Source: Streptomyces sp. NBC_01283 (GTDB taxonomy: Bacteria; Actinomycetota; Actinomycetes; Streptomycetales; Streptomycetaceae). Taken from it: DNA of 64,000 nt. A program made the position numbers and the translations under genes. The first letter of the stretch is position 1. Every line of letters starts with the position of its first letter. Under the pieces are notes generated by a model. That model was not told the origin of the DNA. It ran no database searches and worked only from the letters and a program-made list of their open reading frames with translations. The DNA is taken from contig NZ_CP108430.1 in NCBI RefSeq assembly GCF_041435335.1, forward strand, positions 310,001 through 374,000, written 5' to 3'. Below are positions 25,644-34,492 of this stretch, piece after piece.

Positions 25644-26491
25644 TCACACCCACATCAGGAGCGAAGCGAGGGTGACGGCTGCTTGGTAGGACTCGATGGT
25701 CTTCTCGTAGCGGGTGGCGATGCCGCGCCACTGCTTCAACCGGTTGAAACACCGTTCAACGACGTTGCGGCGCTTGTAGAGCTGCTTGTCGAAGACCGGC
25801 AGCCGCCCGCCGCGGCTGCCGCGCCGGAGCCGGTTACGGACCTGGTCGGCCCGTTCGGGGATGGTGTGGCTGATGCCGCGCTGTCGCAGCCAAGTGCGGA
25901 TGGCCTTGGAGCTGTAGCCCTTGTCGCCAAGGACATACGAGGGGCCCACACGGGGTCGTCCTGGACCGATGCAGGGCACCCGTATCGCTTCCATCACGGC
26001 GGTGAACTGGGTGCAGTCGTTGGTGTTCCCGCCCGTGACGGTGAAGGCGAGCGGGCGGCCCAGCGCGTCGCGGACGAGATGAATTTTGCAGGTCAGGCCG
26101 CCTCTGGAGCGTCCGAGGCCGGGGCTGCAAAGCCCCCTTTGCGAGCCCCGGCGGCGTGCTGGTGAGCTCGGACGATGGTGGAGTCGACCGACACCAGCCA
26201 GTCGATGTCCCCGGTTGCGTCCGCCTGCGCCTGAGCTGCCTTGAGCATCCGCTCGAAGGTGCCGTCTGCCGCCCACCGACGGAAGCGGGTGTGGAGCGTG
26301 GCCCATGGCCCGTACCGCTCGGGCACGTCCCGCCAGGCCGTCCCGGTGCGGAACTTCCACACGATTCCGTTGAGGACCATCCGGTCGTCCAGCCGCTTCC
26401 TGCCTCGCCTCAAATGAGGAAGTAGGGGCCGAACGAACTCCCATTCCCTGTTGGACAGCTCATGACGATGTATCACCTGGCCTTGACCCAC
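25644..26491 (-). mobile_element. IS5-family (IS427-like) transposase, two frames joined by -1 slippage
   Basis: OrfA (26093-26491) reads HELSNREWEFVRPLLPHLRRGRKRLDDRMVLNGIVWKFRTGTAWRDVP and holds the first catalytic Asp (VSVDSTIVRAHQHAAG). OrfB continues in the -1 frame with GGLTCKIHLVRDALGRPLAFTVTGG, the second Asp (VLGDKGYSSKAIR) and the final Glu (ERCFNRLKQWRGIATRYEK), ending at 25644. The frames switch at GCAAAGGGGGC near 26128, a slippery run used by IS427-group elements. The catalytic triad is complete, so it may be active. I could not find matched terminal repeats. Confidence 0.85.
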
Positions 26492-26519
26492 TGTTCAAGG
26501 GCACCGACGGTAGAGCGGG

Positions 26520-26909
26520 TCAGTTCTGCGCGGGCCGAGTCCGCCGGCTACGGCCCCGGTGCCAGAGCACGAGGGGTGTACCGATTGCGAAGGCCGCGAG
26601 CACCACGATCAAGATCCACATGCGTGGCGGAATGGGTTCCTTGGACAGGGCGAAGACGATGCCTGCGACGGCCCCGGCCGAGATACCCAGTGATGGACGC
26701 CAGTCGTCATCCCGGAGGACTGTGTCCCCGTAGAAGACCAGTAACCACGGCATCGTCATCATGGCGGCGAAGTACCAGCCGCCGCCGTCAGGAACACCGC
26801 AACCTCGACGTGATGGTCCACAACCGAGGTACACCGACCCAGCGAGCGCCCAACCGAGCATTCCGGCAACGCTCAACCCCACGAGAAACCCCAATCCCTT
26901 TTTCCCCAT
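26520..26909 (-). CDS. Small membrane protein, unknown
   Basis: 129 aa from the ATG at 26909; upstream frame to 27011 is poorer. Four hydrophobic segments (GLGFLVGLSVAGMLGWALAG, GWYFAAMMTMPWLLVFYG, SLGISAGAVAGIVFAL, MWILIVVLAAFAIGTPLVLW) and a basic C-terminus. No family recognised. Ends 29 bp from the start of the IS5 transposase, so the element is inserted just past it. Confidence 0.65.
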   Translation of the reverse strand: MGKKGLGFLVGLSVAGMLGWALAGSVYLGCGPSRRGCGVPDGGGWYFAAMMTMPWLLVFYGDTVLRDDDWRPSLGISAGAVAGIVFALSKEPIPPRMWILIVVLAAFAIGTPLVLWHRGRSRRTRPAQN

Positions 26910-27078
26910 GCCCGGATGGTATGCGCTGGCCAGAACTCTTCGGGGACTGCGGTGAACACCTCGGACATGCAACAGAGATCCCATTTGGCGACAGGCCCTA
27001 GCAGGAGCCACGGGGTGATCATGGAACCAGACAGCTGAGGGCGCTCACCAGACACCGCGAACCGTGGAGATGGCGGGG

Positions 27079-27399
27079 TCACGAAGCCGCCCGCAGCACT
27101 TCGACGCCGCATTGTCGAACCGCCTGCAGCGGGTTCTGCGCAGGCGCGGCGGGTCGATGGCGGCGAGCACCGCGCCGTTGGGGTTCGGTCAGCGCTTCCG
27201 AAGGTTCATCCAGCTGCGGGGCGGTGCCGCCGAAGCGGGGTACGTCGCCGACTGCGACGTCGAGGCGCAGCCGGACGAACGGTAGGGGGTGACGCCAGGC
27301 GCCCTGGTCGATGGCGGTGTCCGCGTCGATCTCTGCGACCAGTTCGGCAGCAACCAGTGAATAGCCCACTGAACCCCACGGCCGGCAGCCCATCCCCAA
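27079..27399 (-). pseudogene. Fragment of an ATP-dependent DNA ligase (C-terminal end)
   Basis: The stretch YSLVAAELVAEIDADTAIDQGAWRHPLPFVRLRLDVAVGDVPRFG resembles the OB-domain end of actinobacterial ATP-dependent DNA ligases (the A-x-V-x-AD-TA-x-GAWRHP-RF-RLR pattern). Everything upstream of it is missing, and the part after it is unrelated. The initiating ATG is preceded by GGGGAGG belonging to the repeated upstream element. Confidence 0.65.
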
Positions 27400-27445
27400 C
27401 CTCCCCTGGAAACAGACATCACATTGCGAACCGCCCTCTCAGTTC
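27400..27445. repeat. Repeated upstream element, copy 2
   Basis: On the minus strand GAGAGGGCGGTTCGCAATGT, then GATGTCTGTTTCCAGGGGAGG; compare copy 1 at 24990-25035. Confidence 0.6.
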
Positions 27446-27566
27446 TGTCTCTCCTAGAGCCCCTGGTGACACACCTCCGACGCACGTTGTCCCGACACCT
27501 GGCACCCGCCACCCGATTCGCTCCGGGGCCTTTTGGCACCCATGGCTGATATCCGTGCGGCGGTTG

Positions 27567-27797
27567 TCAGTCCGCGAGTTGAGCGGCTGCTTGAGCCCGT
27601 AGTGCCTCCAGGTGTCCCTGGGCTTGGGAGGTGAAGGGGTGCTCAGCACCAAGGCTCTGTTCGCGTCGGCGGACGACCGCCGCCATCAGCTCAACCGCCG
27701 AGTTCACATCACCCAGTACGGCCTGAGTGCGCGCGTACACCTGCTGTGCCGCCAGTGTCAGTGCGTAGTCAGGGCCGGGTCTCACCGGAGCTCGCAA
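27567..27797 (-). pseudogene. TPR-protein fragment
   Basis: 76-residue frame with DYALTLAAQQVYARTQAVLGDVNSAVELMAAVVRRREQSLGAEHPFTSQAQGHLEALR, i.e. the tetratricopeptide pattern of FxSxA/LxN-type regulators. Only the last one or two repeats remain; no ribosome site. Confidence 0.55.
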
Positions 27798-28079
27798 GAA
27801 ACCGGCTCCCCTGCTCCCCGGCCGCTACCGCGTCGTCGGCAGCCACTGCCGTTCAGACGGCCTATCCGCACACCACGATCGCGCCTGCCCTGGGGCCGAC
27901 GCGGCAGACCCGGCGGTAGGCCCCTGCAGGGCCTGCAGTCCACACTCGGCCTCCGGGAGCCTCGCCCCGCCGGGCCGGGCATCCGACACAGCGGCCGATT
28001 CGCGTCCTTGCCGCCCCTCCCCCACGGTCCGACCCTGAACGTAAGGGCCCGCGCGGGGCCGGGCAGCAGGGGGCGGGCC

Positions 28080-28202
28080 ATGGCGAAACGCAGGCGGCCG
28101 CAGCCAAGGGACAGCCGGGGCCGGTTTACCACCGCCGGGTGGCCGATGTGGGCGACGATCCTCATCGTGGCCGTCGTCGTGCTGTGGGCGACGGGCAAGT
28201 AG
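28080..28202 (+). CDS. Tiny single-pass membrane protein
   Basis: 40 aa: a basic N-terminus (MAKRRRPQPRDSRGRFTTAG) then one hydrophobic helix (WPMWATILIVAVVVLWATGK). GGGGGCG precedes the ATG. The RDSRGRF segment is a recurring motif in short actinobacterial proteins. Function unknown. The 27798-28079 stretch upstream and 28203-28576 downstream contain no convincing gene. Confidence 0.5.
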   Translation: MAKRRRPQPRDSRGRFTTAGWPMWATILIVAVVVLWATGK

Positions 28203-28576
28203 CAGCGCACCGGTCAAGGGGCGCTACGCGGGCCATCCCCACGCAGGCGGGCAGCAGCGCACACGCGCCTCCAGCCCAGGAGGCGGTAACGGTCGGCCCG
28301 GCGGACGGCAAGCGCGTCCTTGACGGCAGCGCGCCGGTCGGGGGGCGTCGCAGCGGCTCCACCACCCGGGAAGAGCGGCGAACGGCAGCGGCCCGGCGTC
28401 TTCCACCGCCGGTACCACCAGGCAAACCGCTGCGTTCTACCCCTCCCGAACAACGGTTGCACCCCGCGCGCCGAGAAGGGCCGGCCCGTCCGCAAAAGAG
28501 CGGAGGCCACCCCTCCGGCCCCCTCCCCCGGGAGACTCCGCGAAGGGATGGCACGAGCTGGCACCAGGTAGGTACC

Positions 28577-28825
28577 ATGGACGGTATGCCATCACTGAAT
28601 GTGTCCTTCTCTGCGGAAGAAATGGAAGGCGTGCGCGCGGCGGCCGCCGCCGAGGGCAAGAGCCTGAAGTCCTACCTCCATGACCTCGGCGTGCGGGAGA
28701 TGCAGCGCAAGCAATTCGTCGCCGGCGCCGCCATGTGGGCGGAAAGGCTCCGCGCCGAGTTCGACGCCGCCTTCCCCGACGAGGTGCCGCCCTCCCAGCG
28801 AGGCAACCGGACCGCAGCCGCCTGA
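28577..28825 (+). CDS. Ribbon-helix-helix-type antitoxin
   Basis: 82 aa (or 79 aa from an ATG at 28586). MPSLNVSFSAEEMEGVRAAAAAEGKSLKSYLHDLGVREMQRK has the beta-strand plus two helices of the RHH DNA-binding fold; the C-terminus is acidic and probably binds the toxin. It overlaps the toxin start by one base (TGATG), the classic arrangement for a toxin-antitoxin pair with autoregulation. Confidence 0.82.
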   Translation: MDGMPSLNVSFSAEEMEGVRAAAAAEGKSLKSYLHDLGVREMQRKQFVAGAAMWAERLRAEFDAAFPDEVPPSQRGNRTAAA

Positions 28826-29202
28826 TGGTCCTACACATCGACGTCTCCTGGCTGCTCGACATCCAGGAGACCGCCCTGGATGACGACGACGTCTCCGTGG
28901 CCGACTACTCCGCGCTCGTCGCAGCCGTCGCACGGCACAAGACGCGGATGCCGACCCTGGAGGCATCCGACCCCGACGCCGCCTGGCGCGCCGCAGCGCT
29001 CCTGCACACCATCGTGCAGCTGGAGCCGCTGCCGCACCGCAACAGCCTCTTCGCGGTCTTCGTCGCCGCCCAATACATGGACCAGTCAGGCGAGGGCATC
29101 GACCCGCCCTACGGCGCTCTGTCCGACCTGGTCCGCAAGGTCCGCGAAACCAGAGTGAGCGTGTACACCGTGGCCCAGGCACTGCGCACCTGGAAAGTCT
29201 GA
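28825..29202 (+). CDS. Fic/Doc-family toxin-like protein
   Basis: 125 aa. HIDVSWLLDIQETALDDDDVSVADYSALVAAVARHKTRMP, then LLHTIVQLEPLPHRNSLFAVFVAAQYMDQSG have the Doc/Fic helical pattern. The nucleotide-transfer motif, normally HxFxxGNxR, is here LPHRNSLFAVF, so the catalytic loop is altered. Members like this are annotated in Streptomyces as Fic-type toxins; whether they AMPylate, phosphorylate or do neither is unknown. Second gene of the pair with the RHH antitoxin. Confidence 0.78.
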   Translation: MVLHIDVSWLLDIQETALDDDDVSVADYSALVAAVARHKTRMPTLEASDPDAAWRAAALLHTIVQLEPLPHRNSLFAVFVAAQYMDQSGEGIDPPYGALSDLVRKVRETRVSVYTVAQALRTWKV

Positions 29203-29243
29203 GAACCCGCCCCCGGCCCCTTAACGGGTCCACGGGAGCTGCA

Positions 29244-29603
29244 GTGACGGCCCCTGCCCGGCTGCCGACGACATCCGGTCGCCGTACTCCGGCCGGACCA
29301 AAGCACCCTGGACTTGAAAGGCCGCCCGACATGGCGGGGACAACGCTGCGATGCCGCTGTCGCCGGTTCACCGCCAGCCTCCATCGCCAGATGCATCACT
29401 GTTGCGTTAACGCCGACAATCGTTTGGCTGGCGAAGAGGCAGTATTCCGAGCCTGCGCTATTCCTTCACGTCAGCTCTCCCCAGAGCCCAGCTCGACCTT
29501 TCACCCGCGCTGCGGCTGCAGCCCTCAAAACGCCGATGCGAAGACTCTCCGCAGGGCTGAAGAGGCGATGGCAACGGCCATGAAGAAGAACCTGGAGCGC
29601 TAG
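29244..29603 (+). CDS. Doubtful hypothetical frame before a terminator
   Basis: 119-residue frame with no family similarity and only a helical Lys/Arg-rich end (KTLRRAEEAMATAMKKNLER). The reason to list it is the strong terminator 33 bp after its stop, which must end a rightward transcript. The true unit could be a shorter frame from an ATG at 29331, or an untranslated RNA. Confidence 0.3.
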   Translation: MTAPARLPTTSGRRTPAGPKHPGLERPPDMAGTTLRCRCRRFTASLHRQMHHCCVNADNRLAGEEAVFRACAIPSRQLSPEPSSTFHPRCGCSPQNADAKTLRRAEEAMATAMKKNLER

Positions 29604-29635
29604 AGCTCTGCCGCCAGGGGCGACCGCCTTTGTGC

Positions 29636-29677
29636 AGGGCTCTTCCTGCCCCCCTCTCGGAGGACAGGAAGAGCCCT
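29636..29677 (+). terminator. Strong hairpin terminator
   Basis: AGGGCTCTTCCTG (29636-29648) and its exact complement (29665-29677) form a 13-bp stem with a 16-nt loop. No T-run. The gene to the right points the same way, so it ends transcription arriving from the left. Confidence 0.8.
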
Positions 29678-29867
29678 ACTGTGTGCAATTAAGTGCCACA
29701 TCTGGGCCCGCGGCAGCCACAGGGGAGTCTCAGTCTCCCTTGACCCGGTTGGTCTTTGCGGTGACGGCAACCAGGCTGAGCCTTGCGGTATGGAGCAGGG
29801 TGTCCTGAACTTGGCTGTCCCCGGCGCTAATTGACTGATCTGGTGTTAGTGCGGGTAGTGCCGTGCC

Positions 29868-30536
29868 GTGATCTCCTTACCGTCGTACACCGAGCAGGCT
29901 CGGGCCCACTTCGTCACCCATGGCTATCTGCCTCTGCCAGAGCTGCTGCCCCCGGACTCGCTGTCGCTGCTGCTCGCCGAGATGGAGCGCGTGGAGAAGA
30001 TCGCCACGCGGCGGGACTTCGCGATGGACTGCATGAACGGCTCACCCCGCCACATGACCACACTGGGCGGGCGGGTCATCGCCGAAGAGTCCCCCGTGGT
30101 GTCCGCCCTCTACCGGGACCCTGCGCTGCTCGCCCTCCTCGAGCCGATAGCCGCTTTCGACGTCGTGGGCGTCGACGACCCGGTCGAACGTCATGTCCTG
30201 AACATCCTGCACCAGCCCGGCGACACACATGGCGCGCACATCGACGACTACCCCCTGGCGCTGGTGCTGTTCCTCCAGGCCCCCGACGACCCGAAGGACG
30301 GCGGGCTCCTGGAGTACGTACCGCAGACACGGACCCTCAAGGCCCTGGACAGCCCGCTGGCACTGCGGCTCCACCACCGGCCCGGCGACGGCTACTTGCT
30401 GCGCAGTGACACCACTGCCCACCGCGTCACACCCCTTCGCCGCCCTGGCGTCCGTCGCACCGTCCTCAACTTCGCCTACACCACACCGGGCCGGCAATCC
30501 GCGCATACCCCTTCGGCACCACTGCTCTACGAGTGA
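29868..30536 (+). CDS. 2-oxoglutarate/Fe(II) oxygenase, HalD/ArpA-like
   Basis: 222 aa from a GTG at 29868. The metal triad is H124-x-D126 in HGAHIDDYPL and H185 in DTTAHRVTPL, followed by an arginine cluster (RRPGVRRTVLNFAY) for the 2-oxoglutarate carboxylate. The presence of Asp rather than Gly/Ala at the second position indicates hydroxylase-type chemistry, not the radical halogenase of BesD. Relatives act on free amino acids. Monocistronic; upstream gap holds the 29636-29677 terminator. Confidence 0.82.
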   Translation: MISLPSYTEQARAHFVTHGYLPLPELLPPDSLSLLLAEMERVEKIATRRDFAMDCMNGSPRHMTTLGGRVIAEESPVVSALYRDPALLALLEPIAAFDVVGVDDPVERHVLNILHQPGDTHGAHIDDYPLALVLFLQAPDDPKDGGLLEYVPQTRTLKALDSPLALRLHHRPGDGYLLRSDTTAHRVTPLRRPGVRRTVLNFAYTTPGRQSAHTPSAPLLYE

Positions 30537-30747
30537 TCGACCCTGTCGGCACACCCCGCTCCAGCCCGTCACTCCCGCGCCTGATCACTCCCGCGACTGG
30601 CGCCGGTGGTGTTGTACGTCGCTCGGCAGGTGAGGGTGTCTGGGAGGAGTGGGCCGCGTCTGGCCGGGCGGGCGCTCGAGCAGCACCCCAGAACTGCCGG
30701 GCAAGGCCCGAGGCGTACGGCAGAAGCTGGTGAAGGGCTGAGGCTCA

Positions 30748-30823
30748 CCTCGTTCTGCGCGCGCCGCCGACTGTCCAGGGGCAGCAGTTCCCCGAACACC
30801 TGCACGGCATGAGGGTGCGGGTC
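30748..30823. repeat. Duplicated sequence shared with 10445-10520
   Basis: 76 bp, about 95% identical. On the minus strand it encodes DPHPHAVQVFGELLPLDSRRRAQNE in an open frame without a start. The remainder of 30537-30916 has no recognised gene. Confidence 0.8.
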
Positions 30824-30916
30824 ATCGGTGAAGTCGAGCGCCGCGCCCCGTTGCTCGATGGCGGGACAACGACGTGGCCTGACGACCCACGTCGCCGTCG
30901 GCGGCCAGGCACTTGA

Positions 30917-31192
30917 TCAGTCGTTGATCACACGCTGGAAGATCTCGGAGAACTCGCCCTTCTCGATCAGCCCGGCGATCACGTCGGTCATGCTGTCGAT
31001 GCCGGGATCCCTGACGACCAGGCCGTCCGAGACCCAGAAGTACCGGCCCCCAAGCGCCTCGTCGGTCCCTGCCCAAAGTTTCATCAGACGCTCGACTTCC
31101 ACGACGGTGAAGAGTCCGTACGCCGACAATCGTTGAAGTCCGTCCTGCAATTCGCTGTACATGCGTGCATGCCTGGACGTCGCCCTTTTCAT
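30917..31192 (-). CDS. Small hypothetical protein, C-terminal half of the family broken at 10.4 kb
   Basis: 91 aa from an ATG at 31192. The N-terminal 27 residues (MKRATSRHARMYSELQDGLQ...) differ from the family; FTVVEVERLMKLWAGTDEALGGRYFWVSDGLVVRDPGIDSMTDVIAGLIEKGEFSEIFQRVIND is the conserved C-terminal part. The intact family begins as at 10735. This copy thus looks fused to unrelated upstream DNA. It starts 30 bp after the STAND ATPase stop and may be cotranscribed with it. Confidence 0.6.
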   Translation of the reverse strand: MKRATSRHARMYSELQDGLQRLSAYGLFTVVEVERLMKLWAGTDEALGGRYFWVSDGLVVRDPGIDSMTDVIAGLIEKGEFSEIFQRVIND

Positions 31193-31221
31193 GCAGGCCT
31201 CGGTGCGCTTGATCCGGTCCT

Positions 31222-33348
31222 TCAGGAAGGCGGTGCGGAGGCGCCGTTGAGGATGTTGGCGATGCCGGTGTCCAGGTTGATAGTGCAGCCGGCGTCGAAG
31301 GCGCGCTGGTAGGCGTCTGGCCCGAGGGCTTCGCGGGTCTGGCGTACGCAGACTTGGTGGGCGGCCACCACCGGGGGGACGCCGGCCTGTGGCCGGCCAA
31401 GCGTCTTCCACAGCTGCGCGGCCAGACCGAGCAGCCATGCGGCGTCCTGATGTCGGCCGGTGGCCGTGGCGGCGCGGGCCATCGATTCCAGGGCCATACC
31501 GGTGCCCACGCCGTCGCGAAGCCGGTGTTTGACCATCAGGGCGGCCCGGGCGTGCTCGTGCGCCTGCTGGAACCGGCCCAGGGCCAGCTCGGCCTGGGAG
31601 CGGACGAAGTCGCCCCAGGCGCGCATGCTGCGCTCACCCTTGCGCTCGCAGGCGGCGCTCAACTCGTCCAGCCAGGCGACGGCTTCCTCGAAGCGGCCTG
31701 CGGCGACGAGCGAGTGGGTACACAGGACCAGCGCCGCCAGGGGAATCAAGGTGAGTGGCTCATCGCGCCAGTTGGTGGCGAGTTGGGCCTCGGCCAAGGC
31801 CACCGTCTGTGCCAGCTCGCCGCGCAGCGCCGCCACCCGCAGCTCCGTGGCAGCCGCATAACTGCGTTCCGTGTCGCCGAAGCGTGCGGCCAGAGCGGAA
31901 CACTCGACGGCCCGCTCCTCCAGAGCGTTCAGATCGCCCAGATAGACCAGCACCGGGCCGCAGGCGTACAACGCCTTTACACGGGCCGGGGAGGGGGCGG
32001 TGTCGGCGGCCAGGGCTCGGTCCAGGTAGTGCCGGCCCTCTTTCACGAACCCGCAGCCGTACCAGAAGAACCACAAAGCCGCAGCCATCTCCAGCGCGAG
32101 ATGGTCCTCGGATGCACTCAGGCAGTGCTCCAGCGCGGCGCGGAGGTTGTCACGCTCAGCTGTCATCCGGTCGTACCAGGCGAACTGGTCGGGCCCGATC
32201 CAGGCGGCGTCGCCCCGGCGGGCCAGGGCCAGGTAGTGGTCTCGGTGGCGGCGGCGCTGCGCATCGTCCTCGCCGAGACCGCGCAGCCAGTGGGCCCCGT
32301 ACTCGCGGATGGTGTCCAGCATGCGGTAGCGCTCGCCCATCCCGGTCGGCTCCCAGATCAGGATCGACTTCTCCACCAGCGCGTACAGGAGGCTGCGGAC
32401 CTGCTCCCCGGGCACCAGCGTGTCGGCGCATATCTCGCGGGCCGCCTCGGCGTTGAAAGTGCCGGCGAAGACCGACAGCCGGGCCCAGAGCAGGCGCTCG
32501 GCGGGCGTGCACAGCTGGTGGCTCCACCCGATCGCGGTGCGCAGGGCCTGGTGCCAGGGCGGGTCGGCGTCGTAGTCCGCAGCCTCGGTGTTGCCGAGGA
32601 TGGTGTACCGGTCCTCCAGGCGCTGGTTCAGCTCGGCCACGGAGAGTTCACGCAGGCGAGCAGCGGCGAGTTCCAGGGCCAGCGGCAGACCCTCCAAGCG
32701 GCGGCACAGGGCCGCCAGTTCGGCGCGGTTGGCGTCGGTCAGGGCGAATCCCGGCACAGCCTGCGCGGCCCGGTCGGCCAGCAGGACCACCGCGTCCGAC
32801 TCCCCCGCCGCGCCGTCCGCACCCTCCCCCGGAACCGGAAGTGGATCGAGGTGGAGCACCTCCTCAAGGTGCATGCCGAGCGGGCGGCGGCTGGTGGCCA
32901 GAATCCGCAGGCCCGGTGCAATGGTCAGCAGCATCGCCGCCATTTCCCGGCACTCCTCGACGAGGTGCTCACAGGTGTCCCACACCAGCAGCGTCTCCCG
33001 CATGGCCAGATACTCAGCGACCACCTCCAGCATCGGCCGGGTGGTCTGGTCGGCCAGCGGCAGCGCCTCGCCGACCGCATACGGCAGCACTCCCCAGCCG
33101 CCGGTGAGCGGGGACAGGGACACCCACCACGCCCCGTCCGCAAACTGCGGCTGCAGTTCGCCCGCCGCCCGTCCGGCCAGCCGGGTCTTGCCCACGCCCC
33201 CCACCCCGGTCACGGTCACCAACCGCGACCGCCCGCACAACCGGGCCACTGCCGCAAGCTCCGCCCGCCGCCCGACCAGGCGACTGGTCTCCTGGGGCAA
33301 GTTGCCCACCCGCCGCGCTGCCGCCCCCATAACCGCCCCATTCCCCAT
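31222..33348 (-). CDS. LuxR-family STAND ATPase lacking the C-terminal HTH
   Basis: 708 aa. NB-ARC-like P-loop GVGGVGKT at residues 48-55, Walker-B-type LLVWDTCEHLVEECR, the sensor arginine ATSRRPLG and the GLPLALELAAARLRELS box; the second half is helical TPR-like (residues 390-680). Close relatives end with a LuxR winged HTH; here the protein stops at INLDTGIANILNGASAPPS, right before that domain. It may be a truncated regulator or a stand-alone signalling ATPase. Confidence 0.85.
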   Translation of the reverse strand: MGNGAVMGAAARRVGNLPQETSRLVGRRAELAAVARLCGRSRLVTVTGVGGVGKTRLAGRAAGELQPQFADGAWWVSLSPLTGGWGVLPYAVGEALPLADQTTRPMLEVVAEYLAMRETLLVWDTCEHLVEECREMAAMLLTIAPGLRILATSRRPLGMHLEEVLHLDPLPVPGEGADGAAGESDAVVLLADRAAQAVPGFALTDANRAELAALCRRLEGLPLALELAAARLRELSVAELNQRLEDRYTILGNTEAADYDADPPWHQALRTAIGWSHQLCTPAERLLWARLSVFAGTFNAEAAREICADTLVPGEQVRSLLYALVEKSILIWEPTGMGERYRMLDTIREYGAHWLRGLGEDDAQRRRHRDHYLALARRGDAAWIGPDQFAWYDRMTAERDNLRAALEHCLSASEDHLALEMAAALWFFWYGCGFVKEGRHYLDRALAADTAPSPARVKALYACGPVLVYLGDLNALEERAVECSALAARFGDTERSYAAATELRVAALRGELAQTVALAEAQLATNWRDEPLTLIPLAALVLCTHSLVAAGRFEEAVAWLDELSAACERKGERSMRAWGDFVRSQAELALGRFQQAHEHARAALMVKHRLRDGVGTGMALESMARAATATGRHQDAAWLLGLAAQLWKTLGRPQAGVPPVVAAHQVCVRQTREALGPDAYQRAFDAGCTINLDTGIANILNGASAPPS

Positions 33349-33573
33349 CCCGCCGCGATCCCTTGCACCGGTGACTCAGTGCCAGCACCACGCCTGATCT
33401 CCGGCCGTGCCGTGTGAACGGCCGCCCTTTTGTTGGCCAACGACCCGACGACGAACGGAGTGACGGGCTTTTGATGAACCGGTCACTTTGACGCGACGGC
33501 ATGAAGCGATTGGCACTCCCACTTACTCTCCTACCGAGCCGGGCGGCCCGGGGCGTGTGCGGACAGTCAGTTC

Positions 33574-33597
33574 CCGGTCCCGGTCCCGGTCCCGGTC
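33574..33597. repeat. Short tandem repeat (CCCGGT)4
   Basis: Four hexamers in a row, just past the 3' end of the alpha/beta hydrolase gene (stop at 33596). The 33349-33595 gap is otherwise the promoter side of the ATPase. Confidence 0.6.
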
Positions 33598-34447
33598 ACG
33601 TGGCTTTCGCGTCCTCACCGGACAGGAATGGACGCAGCAGCGTGAGCAGGGCGCGCGGGCGGTGCAGCGGGATGATGTGGCCGCAGTCTTCGATGAGGTG
33701 TCCGGTGAGATCGTCGGTGAGGGGGCGGAGCTGACGTTCCAGTGCCGCACCGACGGGCCGGGCTCCCAACGCCATCGTCGGCACCGTCAGGCGGGCAGTG
33801 GCGACGGCCTGCTCGATCTGTACCGCGCTCTCGGGCAGCGCCCGGTAGTACGAGAACGCGCGGCTCAACGCCTGGCGGCCGGTGTATGCGCGGACGAAGG
33901 CGTCCCGGAGGGCGGGGCGCACCCCGTCGCCGAGCGTGCCGGCGTGCAGAAACCAGTCGACGTAGGCGGCCTCGTGGCCCTCCAGCACGGTCTCGGCAAG
34001 GCCGGGCGCGGCGGAATGGAAGCCGAACCACCACGGCGGCCCGTCGGCGAGGAAGTCCTCGGCGCCGGGCAGCCTGCCCAGAAGGGACTCCATGACGACC
34101 AGGCGCCGGACGAGATCGGGGCGGCGCAGGGCGAGGAGGAAGGCCGGCGCGGTACCCGCGTCGATGCCCACCACCGCGGCCGAGGAGACGCCGAGCGTGG
34201 TGAGAAGCGCTTCGGCGTCATTGGCCAGGGTGCCCGCGTCGTATCCGGAGGCGGCCTGGCTGCTCGCGCCGAACCCGCGCAGGTCCGGCGCGATGACGCG
34301 GTAGCGGCCGGACAGGCCGGCCATGACGTCTGTCCACAGCTCCCAGGTGTGCGGGAAACCGTGCAGCAGCAGGACAGCCGGGCCCGATCCGTCGAGAGCG
34401 ACGTTCAGTTCGACACCATTGACGGGGACGCGCCGCAGCTCGGGCAT
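33596..34447 (-). CDS. Alpha/beta hydrolase
   Basis: 283 aa from the ATG at 34447 (MPELRRVPVNGVELNVALDG). Oxyanion region LLLHGFPHTWELW, a nucleophile-elbow position VVGIDAGTAPA with Asp, and the catalytic His in IEDCGHIIPLHRP. An aspartate nucleophile points to the epoxide hydrolase/haloalkane dehalogenase branch rather than esterases. Divergent from an HxlR gene, its probable regulator. Confidence 0.88.
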   Translation of the reverse strand: MPELRRVPVNGVELNVALDGSGPAVLLLHGFPHTWELWTDVMAGLSGRYRVIAPDLRGFGASSQAASGYDAGTLANDAEALLTTLGVSSAAVVGIDAGTAPAFLLALRRPDLVRRLVVMESLLGRLPGAEDFLADGPPWWFGFHSAAPGLAETVLEGHEAAYVDWFLHAGTLGDGVRPALRDAFVRAYTGRQALSRAFSYYRALPESAVQIEQAVATARLTVPTMALGARPVGAALERQLRPLTDDLTGHLIEDCGHIIPLHRPRALLTLLRPFLSGEDAKAT

Positions 34448-34492
34448 GGAGAGGCTCCAGGTGTGGTGAGGAATAGTGACCACGTCACGCTA

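Noticed and set aside
25600..26530. Terminal repeats of the IS5 element
   Set aside because: GAGTTGTCGTCAAATG near 25630 looks like an end, but no matching sequence was found beyond 26491.
31354..33417. 687-codon plus-strand frame
   Set aside because: Antisense to the STAND ATPase, which has clear motifs; composition is that of a GC-rich shadow.
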